From Pseudacidovorax sp. NFM-22 (GTDB lineage: Bacteria > Pseudomonadota > Gammaproteobacteria > Burkholderiales > Burkholderiaceae_C): a DNA stretch of 64,000 bases. How positions within the stretch are numbered: position 1 is the first letter of the stretch; each line of letters begins with the position of its first letter. The translations under genes were made by a program, and so were the position numbers. Below the pieces are notes generated by a model. That model saw only the letters and a list, made by a program, of their open reading frames with translations. It made no database searches and was not told the DNA's origin. Positions 33,966 through 43,314 of this stretch are shown here, one piece after another. The stretch covers positions 806,001 to 870,000 of the forward strand of contig NZ_JACBFY010000001.1 of assembly GCF_021401245.1 (NCBI RefSeq), given 5' to 3'.

Positions 33966-36718
33966 TCGAAGGCCCCGGACAGGCCCACGCGGATGCCCAC
34001 GCTGCCCTGCGTGTCGGCCGACACGCCGCCATTGACGCTCCAGCGGCCGTCACCCGAGGTGCTGCGCAGGGACATGCCGAAGGCCGACTGCCCGCCGTAG
34101 TAGCCCATGCCGGCGCCGTAGGTCACCTTGCCGGCCAGGTACGGCGCGGTCTCCATCGACATGGCCGCGGCGGTGCCCGCCGATGCCTTGCGGGCCACCT
34201 GGTCGATGTTCTGCTTCAGCGACCCGGCGACGGCGTCGGTGTACGCATTGGCGCTGGCCACGCCGGCCTGCAGCTGGTTGAGGTTGACGGCATCCGTTCC
34301 CTTGACGCCCGGCGCCACATTGGAGATGACGGTGCCCTGCGGCGCCTGCCCGTTGCCGAGCACCACTGACGAGTAGTCGACGCCGCCGTCGGCGCGGCTG
34401 GCGTAGGCGACGCTGGACTGCTGTACCGAGCGCAGTTGCCGCACGTTGACGGCGTCGGTGTCGGCGGTGCCGCCGGCCACGTTGGTGATCTGCCGCTCGG
34501 CACCCGCGCTGCCCACCGACACCGCGCCCGCCGTCGAGGTGACGCGCACGCCGCTGAAGGCCTCGCTCGCGCCGTTCATGCCGGCGCGGTCGGCCACGGC
34601 GCCCGCGCCCAGGGCCACGCCGCCGGTCGCGCTGGCCACCGCCGCGCCGCCGATGGCCACCGACTGGCCGGCCCCCGAGGTGGCGCCGGCGCCCAGGGCC
34701 ACGCTGCTCGCGCCCGCCGACGCGGCATTCACGCCGATGGCGGTGGAAAGCAGGCCCGTCGCGCCGTCGTTGTTGTAGTTGCCGCCGGGCGTGCCGCCAT
34801 CGTTCACGCCCACGTAGTGCGTGCGGCTGGCCTCGGTCGCGGCGAGCCGGGCCACCAGGGCGCCGATCGCGTCGTTGGTGGCATAGAGCTGGCTGCCGTT
34901 GACGGCATCGGTGCTGTCGGCGCTCAGGCGGCCGGCCGCGACGTTCTGAATCTGCCGCTCGGCGCCGACCTGGCCCACGCTGACGACACCGGCCGCGGTG
35001 CCACCCGCGAAGCTGTACTGCGTGCCATCGAGCACGGTCCCGGCCGTGGAGGTGGCGGCCCGGGTGGTGCTGCCATTGCCCAGCGCCACGCTGTTGGCCT
35101 CGGTGGCCTTGGCGCCCGCACCGAGGGCCGTCGACTGGTCGCCCGAGGCCTGCGCGGCACTGCCCGCGGCCAGCGCGTCGGCGCCGGTGGCCGTGGGCGC
35201 CGCGTATTGCGTGGCCGAGCCGCTGACCCAGCGCTCGGTGTTCACGCCCTGCACCGCGGCCTGCAGCTGGCCGAGGTTGACGGCATCGGTGGCCTTGACG
35301 CCGTTGCCCACGTTGGCGATGGCCGCGCCGCCGGCATCGATGCCGCTGGCGGTCACGCTCGGCCCGCCCACGATCACCAGGCCCTGCGGCCCGAGGTTGA
35401 CCGCGCTGCCCATCTGCAGGCCGCTGGCGCTCAGCACGTTGGTGCCGACCGTCACGCTGTCGAAGTTCACGTCCCGGGCGGTGGAGACGCGCAGGCCGTT
35501 GGCCGTGCGCTCGACGGAGATGTTGGAGCCCTGGCTCACGTCCACCGTGTCGCCGGCGGAGACCTTGCGGTCGTCGGCCGAATTGACGCTCAGCCGCCAG
35601 CCCGCATCGGTGCTCGCCTTGACCGAGTCGATGGCCTGCTGCGCCGCATAGAGCTGGCTGCCGTTGACCGCGTCGGTGCTGGCGGCGCTGACGCTGCCCG
35701 GCGCCAGGTGGATCAGCTGGCGCTCCGCGCCCGGCGCGCCGATGCTCGCCACCCCGCTCGCGGTGCCGGCATAGGCGTAGTTGACGCCGCCCACCGTGCC
35801 GCTGGCGACCTGGGCGGCGGCGCGGTCCTGGCTGTTGCGCCCCAGCACCACGCTGCCGGCCTGGGTGGCCATGGCATTGCTGCCGATGGCCACGGCATAG
35901 GCCCCGGTGGCCTGCGCGCGATTGCCCGCGGCGATGGCGCCGTCGGCGCCGGCATTGCTGTCGCTGCCCAGCGCGATGGCGCCGGCATTGCCCATCGCGG
36001 CGGCCCGGGTGCCGATGGCCAGGCCGGCCGCGCCGCCCACGTTGGCCGACTGCCCCAGGGCGATGCCACTGGCCGCATTGGCCTGCGCCATGGAGCCCAG
36101 GGCCACGGACCCATCCGCCGTGGCGCGCGAGCTCTCGCCCGCTGCAAGGCTGCGCGCGCCCGCGGCGACCGACTGGTCACCCAGGGCCGAGGCGCGCGCA
36201 CCGGAGGCATTGGCATAGCCACCGACCGCCACCGTGCCGGCGGCCGCGAAGCTGTTGGAGCCCACGGCCACGGCCGAGGCGGCGGCGCCGCCGCCGTTGG
36301 CGCGGGCGTTCTCGCCGAAGGCCAGGTCGCCCCGGCCATTGGGACCGGTGCTGGCGCCGGCCCCGACCGCCACCGAGGCCTCGCCCGCCGAGGTGGCCTG
36401 GGCACCGACGGCCACCGCGTTCAGCGGCACCGCCTGCGCCTGCGCGCCGATGGCGACGCTGCCGATGGCCGTGGCGACGGGGCCGTCGGCGCAGGCCCCC
36501 GCCGACGTCGTCAGATTCACTGAAATTCCGGTGGTCGAACCGGAATTCTGGGCACCCTGGCAATTGGCCGCCGTCGCCGCCGAGACGCCGCCCGAGAAAA
36601 GGAAATAAAGGGCCGAGGCACCGGCGATCCGATGAAAAACCGGTCGACGACGCAAATGAAATGGAAGGGGCGCGGACAGGGGTTGCGAGACGCCTGCAAG
36701 CGGTTCCTGCGTTGTCAT
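33962..36718 (-). CDS. Trimeric autotransporter adhesin (YadA/Hia type)
   Basis: 918 residues. After an N-terminal signal region (hydrophobic ASALYFLFSGGVSAATA), about 20 YadA-head repeats appear (AIGSVAIGAQAQA, AVAVGAQATSAGEASVAVG). Several neck/stalk units follow (ERQLIHLAPGSVSAASTDAV NGSQLY; KATDAVNLGQLQAAV), then a short coiled coil and a C-terminal membrane anchor ending VGIRVGLSGAFE. Three chains form one beta-barrel that displays the adhesin on the outer membrane. Start at ATG 36718; the frame upstream lacks a better start. Coupled to the DUF4019 gene downstream. Confidence 0.93.
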   Translation of the reverse strand: MTTQEPLAGVSQPLSAPLPFHLRRRPVFHRIAGASALYFLFSGGVSAATAANCQGAQNSGSTTGISVNLTTSAGACADGPVATAIGSVAIGAQAQAVPLNAVAVGAQATSAGEASVAVGAGASTGPNGRGDLAFGENARANGGGAAASAVAVGSNSFAAAGTVAVGGYANASGARASALGDQSVAAGARSLAAGESSRATADGSVALGSMAQANAASGIALGQSANVGGAAGLAIGTRAAAMGNAGAIALGSDSNAGADGAIAAGNRAQATGAYAVAIGSNAMATQAGSVVLGRNSQDRAAAQVASGTVGGVNYAYAGTASGVASIGAPGAERQLIHLAPGSVSAASTDAVNGSQLYAAQQAIDSVKASTDAGWRLSVNSADDRKVSAGDTVDVSQGSNISVERTANGLRVSTARDVNFDSVTVGTNVLSASGLQMGSAVNLGPQGLVIVGGPSVTASGIDAGGAAIANVGNGVKATDAVNLGQLQAAVQGVNTERWVSGSATQYAAPTATGADALAAGSAAQASGDQSTALGAGAKATEANSVALGNGSTTRAATSTAGTVLDGTQYSFAGGTAAGVVSVGQVGAERQIQNVAAGRLSADSTDAVNGSQLYATNDAIGALVARLAATEASRTHYVGVNDGGTPGGNYNNDGATGLLSTAIGVNAASAGASSVALGAGATSGAGQSVAIGGAAVASATGGVALGAGAVADRAGMNGASEAFSGVRVTSTAGAVSVGSAGAERQITNVAGGTADTDAVNVRQLRSVQQSSVAYASRADGGVDYSSVVLGNGQAPQGTVISNVAPGVKGTDAVNLNQLQAGVASANAYTDAVAGSLKQNIDQVARKASAGTAAAMSMETAPYLAGKVTYGAGMGYYGGQSAFGMSLRSTSGDGRWSVNGGVSADTQGSVGIRVGLSGAFE

Positions 36719-37106
36719 TTCAATGTGTCTCCGCAAAAAACTGCCTTTGCAAAATAGCCAGGACTCGCTTCATGCTAGCGAGGGCCCCGCTGGAGACGAG
36801 CGTCCAGATGCCCCGTTTTTGTTAACTAACTTACACATCCGGACCATCATTGCAACCGTTGCAAGTGTGGCAGGCGCCGCGAACCGCCGAATTGGAGGGA
36901 CGTCGATCAATTCATCCGAACGGGCCGGGCCTCGTAAATCGCAATACGCGCCGAATTCGCCCTCGACCAAACGGAGGATTGACGCCGTCTTTTGCGACCT
37001 TGCGGCGCTTAACTGCGCAAAGCCAAGCCCAGCGATTCGAGAGCCACTGCAATCGAGCGTGCGCCCAAAGGTCGTTCACTCAACAGGGGTGGGGCAAACC
37101 CGCGCC
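36719..37106. promoter_or_regulatory. 388-bp intergenic region upstream of adhesin, with 15-bp palindrome
   Basis: No gene is supported here. The stretch is less GC-rich than its surroundings (for example GTTAACTAACTTACAC near 36820) and probably holds the adhesin promoter. A perfect palindrome TTGCAACCGTTGCAA at 36850-36864 lies about 130 bp before the adhesin start and could bind a regulator. I found no clear -35/-10 pair. Confidence 0.5.
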
Positions 37107-38321
37107 TCACACCATTTCCCTGAGGATCAAGGTGCGCGGCCCTGCCGACGTCAGCAGTCGCACCGGGCTGCCGGGAGCCCCACGCAAGGCCGTGCGAAGC
37201 GCCCAGCCTTGCGCCGAGCCGATGGGCAGGCCATTGACCTCTCGCAGCACGTCACCGACCCGCAGCCCCGCCGCCGCCGCCGGCCCATCGGCCAGGACTT
37301 CGGCCACCTGCAGCACCTGGCCCGTGTCACGCCAGATGAAGCCGGCGCGCGGGCCCGGGAATGCCTCGCCGAAGGCGGCATTGGGCGTCAGGGCCAGGTG
37401 GCCCTCCGATGCCGCCAGCCCCAGGTCGAAGCGCCGCAGCACCTCACCGCCGATGTTGCCGAGCCAGGCATCGGTGGCGAACAGGCCTGCGCGGGCCAGC
37501 GACAGCTCGACCACGGGACGCTGGAGCAGGTGCCCGCCCAATTGCAGCGCGTGCGCACGTACGCAATCGGCGTGGTCGACGCCGCCGGTTGTCACGCCGG
37601 TCGCCATGCGCACGCCCGGGCCCCAGCGTGTGCGCAGCGCCAGCCGCTCCACGGCGGGTGTGAACAGCGTGACCGCCTGGCCCGCGCCCGTGTCGATGGA
37701 AAACCAGCCGGCGATGCCATCCACCTCGGCCTCGACCAGCAACTTGCCCGACGCATGGCGCCGCAGCGGCAGCAAAGGGCCGGGGCCGAGCAGTTGGCGC
37801 ACCCCTTGCCGCGCGGTGGCCGCCACCCCCTCGAGAAGGCCTTCGGCATAGCGGATGCGGATGGCACAGGCCCGCAGGAAGTCGGCGCCGAGCACGCCGT
37901 CCCAGGGAAACTCACGGGGGAACGCGGTGACATAGACAGGCTGCCCACGGCCCACGGCCCCGCCCACCGCAAAGTGCGGGACCACCGCGCGACGGATCTC
38001 CCCGGAGGGCCCGCTGCCGCCAGAGCCGGGCACCACGCCATCCGAGAGCGCCAGTCCGAGCAAGCGCGCCAGCCGCACATCCAGCACGGTCGCATCGGCA
38101 CCTGTGTCCAGCACCAGCGCGGCGTCATGCCCTTGCAGGCGTGCCGTGACGATGGGATAGGGATCCTCGATCCGCAACGGCACCTGCCAGAGGTCCGATG
38201 CGGCGGGGAGCACCATCGCGCTGCGACCGCTGCAAGCGCCGAGGCAGGCCGCACCCGTGAGGCCCGCCAGTCGCTGAACAAACTGCCTTCGCTTGGCTGA
38301 TAATTGCTGTATGACAAACAT
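37107..38321 (-). CDS. Retropepsin-like aspartyl protease with PDZ domain, lipoprotein
   Basis: 404 residues. The N-terminus KRRQFVQRLAGLTGAACLGA C shows a Tat-like RR motif and a lipobox with Cys30. Two retropepsin-type halves follow, with DTGAD (72-76) and DTGAG (210-214). A PDZ domain (about 320-400: LADGPAAAAGLRVGDVLREV NGLPIG) closes the protein. Having both DTG motifs in one chain would allow an intramolecular active site. Probably a periplasmic, membrane-tethered protease. Its start is close to and divergent from the DUF2975 gene. Confidence 0.85.
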   Translation of the reverse strand: MFVIQQLSAKRRQFVQRLAGLTGAACLGACSGRSAMVLPAASDLWQVPLRIEDPYPIVTARLQGHDAALVLDTGADATVLDVRLARLLGLALSDGVVPGSGGSGPSGEIRRAVVPHFAVGGAVGRGQPVYVTAFPREFPWDGVLGADFLRACAIRIRYAEGLLEGVAATARQGVRQLLGPGPLLPLRRHASGKLLVEAEVDGIAGWFSIDTGAGQAVTLFTPAVERLALRTRWGPGVRMATGVTTGGVDHADCVRAHALQLGGHLLQRPVVELSLARAGLFATDAWLGNIGGEVLRRFDLGLAASEGHLALTPNAAFGEAFPGPRAGFIWRDTGQVLQVAEVLADGPAAAAGLRVGDVLREVNGLPIGSAQGWALRTALRGAPGSPVRLLTSAGPRTLILREMV

Positions 38322-38388
38322 AAATTTCTGTTTTACAGAAACTTATGTGATCGGCGCTGGCCTGTCAAGCGCCGGAAAGGACTCCTGC

Positions 38389-38955
38389 ATGCACCCCCTG
38401 CCACCCTCTCCTGGCCCCACTCGGCCTCGCTCGACCCGACGCGCCGTCCTGCTCGGAGGGTGTGCGCTGCTGGCGGGCGTGCTGTTGCCGCTGGCCACGG
38501 CCGTGGCGCTCTGGCGCACGCCGGCCGCTCAGTGGCTCGCGCAGGTTCAGCCCACAGCGCATCACCTGACAGGGGCCGCAGCCACGTTGCATTGGTCTGT
38601 CTGGGCGGTGGTGGCTTTTCTGGCCATGGCGCCCGTGCTGGTGATGGGCGCAGCCCTGTACTGGGCAGGCCTCGGTCTGATGCGCCTTGCGGACGCCAAG
38701 GCGCTGTCTCGGACCCTGGTGCTCCAACTGCGACGTTTCGCCGCGTGCACGCTGGCCGCGGCGGTGCTGGGTACGCTGTGCCCGACCCTGATCCATGGGG
38801 TGCTGTCCGCCGCGCTGGGCGGACCGCTTCAGCTGTCGCTGGGCGTGGATTCGCGCGACATCGTCCTGTTGCTGTTTGCAGCCGTCACGTGGCAGCTCGC
38901 GGCTTTGCTCGACGAAGCCACGACCATCGCCGACGAGTACGCGCAAATTGTCTGA
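38389..38955 (+). CDS. DUF2975-like four-helix membrane protein
   Basis: 188 residues with four hydrophobic helices (about 22-44, 70-95, 118-140, 155-175) and a basic N-terminus. The layout and the next gene, a small XRE regulator 12 bp downstream, match DUF2975 + YozG-type pairs seen in many bacteria. GGAAAGGA precedes ATG 38389; an upstream in-frame ATG would overlap the divergent protease gene and lacks a ribosome site. Function unknown. Confidence 0.72.
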   Translation: MHPLPPSPGPTRPRSTRRAVLLGGCALLAGVLLPLATAVALWRTPAAQWLAQVQPTAHHLTGAAATLHWSVWAVVAFLAMAPVLVMGAALYWAGLGLMRLADAKALSRTLVLQLRRFAACTLAAAVLGTLCPTLIHGVLSAALGGPLQLSLGVDSRDIVLLLFAAVTWQLAALLDEATTIADEYAQIV

Positions 38956-38967
38956 TCCCTCGCGACC

Positions 38968-39204
38968 ATGCCCATCCACGTGACCCTGAGCGTCGTCCTT
39001 GCGCAGCGCAACGTGCGCGCCAAGGACCTCGCCGCCTTCGTCGGTATCACGGAAGCCAACCTGTCGCTGCTGCGGCGCGGCCATGTGAAGGGCATCCGCT
39101 TCGACACCCTCGAGCGCATCTGCGCCTATCTGCAGTGCCAGCCCGGCGATCTGCTGACCTACGCGGAGGATGCAAGGGCGCCATCGGCCGGGGACGAAGG
39201 GTAG
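38968..39204 (+). CDS. XRE-family small regulator (YozG-like)
   Basis: 78 residues, essentially one Cro/CI helix-turn-helix (VVLAQRNVRAKDLAAFVGIT EANLSLLRRGHVKGIRFDTL ERICAYLQCQPGDLL). It is cotranscribed with the DUF2975 protein. In such pairs the membrane protein is thought to influence the regulator, but no target is visible here beyond autoregulation. Confidence 0.88.
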   Translation: MPIHVTLSVVLAQRNVRAKDLAAFVGITEANLSLLRRGHVKGIRFDTLERICAYLQCQPGDLLTYAEDARAPSAGDEG

Positions 39205-39344
39205 CCGTTCCCGCCCGCGGCCTCGGGGGGTCTTTGTCGGTACACCAGGTTCGGAGCGCCGGGAGTGGCGCCGGACCGAGCCAGGTGTCCGCCTTCATGA
39301 AAGCCACGGCGTCGGCACGCCGGCGCACGGGAATCCGCGCGGCC

Positions 39345-40583
39345 TCAGGACGAGGCGGCGCAATCCTCGACCTTGAATTCCACGCGCCGGTCCAGCGCGT
39401 CGCTGGCGTCGTCGGCACCGGTGCCGACGATGTTCTCGCGGAAGCCCATGCCGGCTTCCTTGAGGCGCTTGGCCAGGCTGGGCGCCTCGGCGGCCAGGCG
39501 CATGCGCACCACGGTCGCGCGCTGCAGCGACAGCCGCTCGTTGACCGATTCCGAGCCGGTGCGGCTGGTGTGGCCCGTCACGAGCAGGCAGTTATTGCTC
39601 ATCTGCGCCGCCTGGCGGGCGATCTGGCGCAACCACATCGGATAGACGCCGCTGATGCGCGAATCGTTCAGGAACTCCGTGGAGCCGGGCCGGAAGAGGA
39701 ACTTCACGCTCAGCTTGCTGGCCTCCAGGCCCAGCTTGGCCAACTGGCCGAAGCTGCGCTCGGCGTCCGCGGTGCGGCCCAGCTGCATCTGCGTGAGGTA
39801 CAGGCCGTTGTACACGCGCAGTTGCTGGCCGTCGGGCCGCTGTGCGGCGGCCTCGTAGCGGGTCAGCGCCTCCTGCCAGCGGCCGGCGGCATAGGCGTCG
39901 ATGGCCTCCTGCAGCACGGCGGTGGTGGGCAGGCGCTGCAGGTACAGCGCATCCGCCTGCTGGCCGGCGGGCGTCTGGCTGGTGCGGATGTAGCCGTCGA
40001 CGGCGCGGTCGCGGGTGCTGACGGGGCTGTCGCGGTAGAAGGCGGTAGGCCGGGTGTCCAGCTTCTCGTCGGCGATGCGCGCCACGGTCTGCGCGACCAC
40101 GGTGCCGCTCTTGAGTTCGGTCAGCGCCAGGGCCAGTTGCCAGCGGCCGGCCGAGGCATCGGCCTGGCGGGTCAACGTGCCGCTGAGCACGTACTGCGCC
40201 TGCTCCACGGCCTGGCTGTCGACCTGGTTGACGGTGAACTGGCTGAAGCGCTCCTGCATGCGCTGCACGATGCGCTGCTGGGCGGCCTGCGTCACTTCGG
40301 TCTGCTGGCCGGTGGTGCCGTCGAGCAGCGGGTCGATGACGATGCGGCTCTTCTGCAGGCGCGATTCGACGCGGGCCAGGAAGGCCGGCATCTTCTGCGT
40401 CTGCACCATCAGGTCGTCCACCGCCTGCTGCACGGCGCGGTCGAAGGGCATGACCTCGGTGGAAGGCGCGGCCTTGTTGGCACACGCGGCGAGCAGCGTG
40501 CCCGCAGCCGCGATCAGCAGCAGCGCCCAGAGGCGCATCCAGGCACGGAGAACAACAGCGGCAACGGCAGACGGATTCAACAT
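39345..40583 (-). CDS. OmpA-domain lipoprotein with repeat region
   Basis: 412 residues. The signal ends in LLAAC (Cys34). An N-terminal domain (FDRAVQQAVDDLMVQTQKMP to about 190) resembles LpoB/CsgG-type folds. A TPR-like part follows (AAGRWQEALTRYEAAAQRPD; VYNGLYLTQMQLGRTADAER), then an OmpA domain (VKFLFRPGSTEFLND, VTGHTSRTGSESVNERLSLQ RA, DRRVEFKV) that should bind peptidoglycan. The ATG at 40583 lies inside the end of the proline-rich gene. A cell-wall or secretion-linked outer-membrane lipoprotein; exact role unknown. Confidence 0.8.
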   Translation of the reverse strand: MLNPSAVAAVVLRAWMRLWALLLIAAAGTLLAACANKAAPSTEVMPFDRAVQQAVDDLMVQTQKMPAFLARVESRLQKSRIVIDPLLDGTTGQQTEVTQAAQQRIVQRMQERFSQFTVNQVDSQAVEQAQYVLSGTLTRQADASAGRWQLALALTELKSGTVVAQTVARIADEKLDTRPTAFYRDSPVSTRDRAVDGYIRTSQTPAGQQADALYLQRLPTTAVLQEAIDAYAAGRWQEALTRYEAAAQRPDGQQLRVYNGLYLTQMQLGRTADAERSFGQLAKLGLEASKLSVKFLFRPGSTEFLNDSRISGVYPMWLRQIARQAAQMSNNCLLVTGHTSRTGSESVNERLSLQRATVVRMRLAAEAPSLAKRLKEAGMGFRENIVGTGADDASDALDRRVEFKVEDCAASS

Positions 40584-40930
40584 TCGCTCCTCAGGTAGGC
40601 CATGTCCTGCGCCGACAGCGGTTCTCCCACCGCGGCGCGCATGTTGATGTCGATGCACCGGCGCGAGGCCGGCGGGCGTGGTGGCGGCGGGGGCGCCGCC
40701 GCTTCGGTGGACACGGGGGCGGCGGCCGGCGCGGGCCGGCTGCGCGCGGCCGGACGGGGCGCGGGCGGCGGCGCGGCCTCCGCAGGGGCCGGCGTCGGCG
40801 CCGGCCGCGGCAGGGCCAGGCAGGGCGTCGGGCACGGCGGTGGCGCATCGGCCGCCACCACGGGCGCAGCAGGCGCCAGCCATCCGCCCATGCCCAGCAT
40901 CCACGCCCCTGCGAGCGCCGTCCCGCGCAT
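40577..40930 (-). CDS. Proline-rich secreted protein
   Basis: 117 residues: signal peptide (cleavage near VAA-D, residue 27), a long Pro/Ala tract (about 30-88) and a conserved-looking tail (RRCIDINMRAAVGEPLSAQD MAYLRSEC) with two cysteines. The 3' end overlaps the OmpA-domain lipoprotein gene by 7 bp, so both are likely translated together. The Pro/Ala tract resembles periplasm-spanning linkers. Function unknown. Confidence 0.65.
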   Translation of the reverse strand: MRGTALAGAWMLGMGGWLAPAAPVVAADAPPPCPTPCLALPRPAPTPAPAEAAPPPAPRPAARSRPAPAAAPVSTEAAAPPPPPRPPASRRCIDINMRAAVGEPLSAQDMAYLRSEC

Positions 40931-41134
40931 TCGCGCTCAACCCACGCGCACGCAGACGCCGGACGGCATGGCAGGGCCCGCTGTCCGGCTGTCCAGGCGA
41001 GCCGTGTGGAACATCATCCCGAAGAATGTAGAGGAACTATGTCACGGCGAACGCTTGCCGAATGGCCGGTCCGCCGAATGGCATAGGCGCGGGGCCGGGT
41101 GGTGGACCGCCCTGCCCCGCCCTTCGGCGGCCGA

Positions 41135-43231
41135 TCAGAAATCGACGCGCAGCCCCACCTTCACGCTGCGGCCGGGCAGCGGCGCGCGGGGGTAGACGGT
41201 GGTGGTCAGGATGGACGTGGCGCTGTAGGCCAGCTCGTTGCCCAGGTTGTCCACCCGCGCGTACCACAGCAGGCTGGCGCGCTGCACCTTCATCCGGTAG
41301 CCGAGCGAGGCGTTCCACAGGGTGTAGCTGTCCGTGGCCCGATCAGTGGCCGGCACGCGCTTCTGCGCGGCGTAGTGGTCGAAGCCCACGCGTGCGCTCC
41401 ACGGGCCGCTGGTCCAGGCCAGCGTGGCGCCCACGCGCACCGGGGCGATGCGCGGCAGCGCTTCCCCCGTGTCGGTGTTCGTGGCGCGCACGGCGTCGGC
41501 GCGCCATTCCAGGTCGAGGTTGCCGCCGGCTTGCGGACGCACACCGTCGCTGCCCAGCAGGCGCAGGCTGCCGCTGGCCTCGAGGCCGGTGAAGCGGGCC
41601 CGCACGCCGCGGTAGACGTATTCGGCCAGCAGCTCCTCGTCCAGCGCGGCGGCCAGGGCTTCCTCCGAGCCACCGGCAAAGGACTCGCCCTCGTCGTTGC
41701 GCAGGTTGCCCGTGGCCGTCAGGCCGATGTAGTTGCGGAACTTCGACCAGTAGGCGTTGACGCGCGCGTTGTGGGGCCCGGACTTCCACTGCGCGCCGAT
41801 GTCCGCGCCCAGCGAGCGCTCCTTCTGCAGGTTGGTGTCGCCCACTTCCCAGGCGGCGGTGGCCACGTGGGGGCCGTTGGCGAACAGCTCGTAGTCCTTC
41901 GGCGCGCGCTCGGTGTAGGCCAGGTTGCCCGTGATCTGCCACTGCGGCGCCACGTTGTAGAGCAGGCCGAAGGAGGCGCTGTGCGGGTTGAAGCTGCGCT
42001 CGCCCAGCGCGAAGCGGGTGATGCTCGGATCGTCCGGATAGCCCTGCGACGACACCTTCACCCGCTCGGTGCGCGCGCCGAAACTCAGCTTGCCCCAGGA
42101 CAGCGGCAGCTCCTCGTACAGGAAGAGCGCGTCGCTGCGCGTGCGGCTGTGCGGCGCGAAGGCCTCCTCCCCGTCCGCGGCGAAGCGCGTGCGCTCGCTC
42201 TGCAGGCCGATCAGGCCCTCGAAGCCCGCGATGGGCCGGTGCCGTGCCTCGATGCGCAGGTCGTTGCCGTTGTTGCTGAAGGTGGTGCCGGGCGAGCCGC
42301 CCTCGTATTCGGTGTGCTTGTAGTCGGTGTGGCTGGCCTTGGCATGGATGCTGGTAAAGAAGCCGCCCGGGCGCCACTCGCCCTCGATGGCCTGGCGCTG
42401 CTGGCGCATGCCGATGGTGACGTCGTCCTCGGCCACGGTGCCGTAGTTGCTGCGGTAGTCGCTCACCGAGGCGCCGATCCAGCCCGCGCCGCCGAAGAAC
42501 AGCGTGCCGCCCACGGCGCCGCCGCGGCTTTCGGAGGCCGAGTTGCAGATGCGCTTCTGCAGCACGTTGACGCCGCCCTTGCCGCACTCCAGCCAGGTGG
42601 GCGCGTTCACGTCATCGGCATGGCGGCGGAAGGCGTCGACATGCAGCGCGAAACGGTCGTTGCCGCCTTCGAGCACCACGGCGCCGCTGCCTTCCTTGCT
42701 GCCGCTGGCGTAGCTGGCATCGGCGCGACCGCCAAAGCCGTTGATCGGTTCCGTGGGGATGCGGTTGTCGATCACGTTGACCACGCCGCCCACGGCGCTG
42801 CCGCCGTACAGCAGCGCACCGGGGCCGCGCAGCACCTCGATGCGGTCGGTGACGAGGGCGTCGGTGGGCACCGCATGGTCATAGCTCAAGGCCGAGGCAT
42901 CGAGCGAAGACCCGCCATTGGAGAGGATGCGGATGCGGTCGCCGTCCTGCCCGCGGATGGTGGGCCGGCTGGCGTTGGGGCCGAAGTAGGTGCTGGAGAC
43001 GCCGGGCAGGCCCTGCAGCGTCTCGCCCAGCGTGGACTGGCTGCGGAAGAGCAGCGCGCTACCCGACAGCGCCTCGACCGGCGCAATGGATTCCGCTGCG
43101 CCGAGCGGGTTGCCCGTGAAGGTGATGGTGTTCAGCGTGGCGCCAGCGGGGGCGGACTGGGCATGGGCCAGCGCGGACAGGGCGAAAAGAACGGCCGCGC
43201 CGATGGCGTGGCGATGGAACTGGGGGTTCAT
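41135..43231 (-). CDS. TonB-dependent receptor, ZnuD-like
   Basis: 698 residues with signal peptide (AHA-Q near residue 25), plug domain (TLGETLQGLPGVSSTYFGPN ASRPTIRGQDGDRIRILSNG) and a 22-strand-type barrel ending in a C-terminal Phe (VGLRVDF). The stretch LRGPGALLYGGSAVGGVVNV IDNRIP matches the ZnuD zinc-receptor group. An extracellular-loop-like segment carries Cys pairs and later loops are His-rich (HTDYKHTEYE), suited to metal binding. It follows a small DUF2946-like gene. Zinc as ligand is inferred; copper is possible. Confidence 0.88.
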   Translation of the reverse strand: MNPQFHRHAIGAAVLFALSALAHAQSAPAGATLNTITFTGNPLGAAESIAPVEALSGSALLFRSQSTLGETLQGLPGVSSTYFGPNASRPTIRGQDGDRIRILSNGGSSLDASALSYDHAVPTDALVTDRIEVLRGPGALLYGGSAVGGVVNVIDNRIPTEPINGFGGRADASYASGSKEGSGAVVLEGGNDRFALHVDAFRRHADDVNAPTWLECGKGGVNVLQKRICNSASESRGGAVGGTLFFGGAGWIGASVSDYRSNYGTVAEDDVTIGMRQQRQAIEGEWRPGGFFTSIHAKASHTDYKHTEYEGGSPGTTFSNNGNDLRIEARHRPIAGFEGLIGLQSERTRFAADGEEAFAPHSRTRSDALFLYEELPLSWGKLSFGARTERVKVSSQGYPDDPSITRFALGERSFNPHSASFGLLYNVAPQWQITGNLAYTERAPKDYELFANGPHVATAAWEVGDTNLQKERSLGADIGAQWKSGPHNARVNAYWSKFRNYIGLTATGNLRNDEGESFAGGSEEALAAALDEELLAEYVYRGVRARFTGLEASGSLRLLGSDGVRPQAGGNLDLEWRADAVRATNTDTGEALPRIAPVRVGATLAWTSGPWSARVGFDHYAAQKRVPATDRATDSYTLWNASLGYRMKVQRASLLWYARVDNLGNELAYSATSILTTTVYPRAPLPGRSVKVGLRVDF

Positions 43232-43314
43232 GTGGAAGCACTCGTTGAATTCGAAAGGACGTGCCGCCACCGCCCGCACGGGGCGGTCGCGGCAGCGTCG
43301 GGGAAGCAGGGAAT

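Noticed and set aside
34436..36523. 695-residue plus-strand frame opposite the adhesin
   Set aside because: It mirrors the adhesin's repeats; the minus-strand frame has signal, head repeats and membrane anchor.
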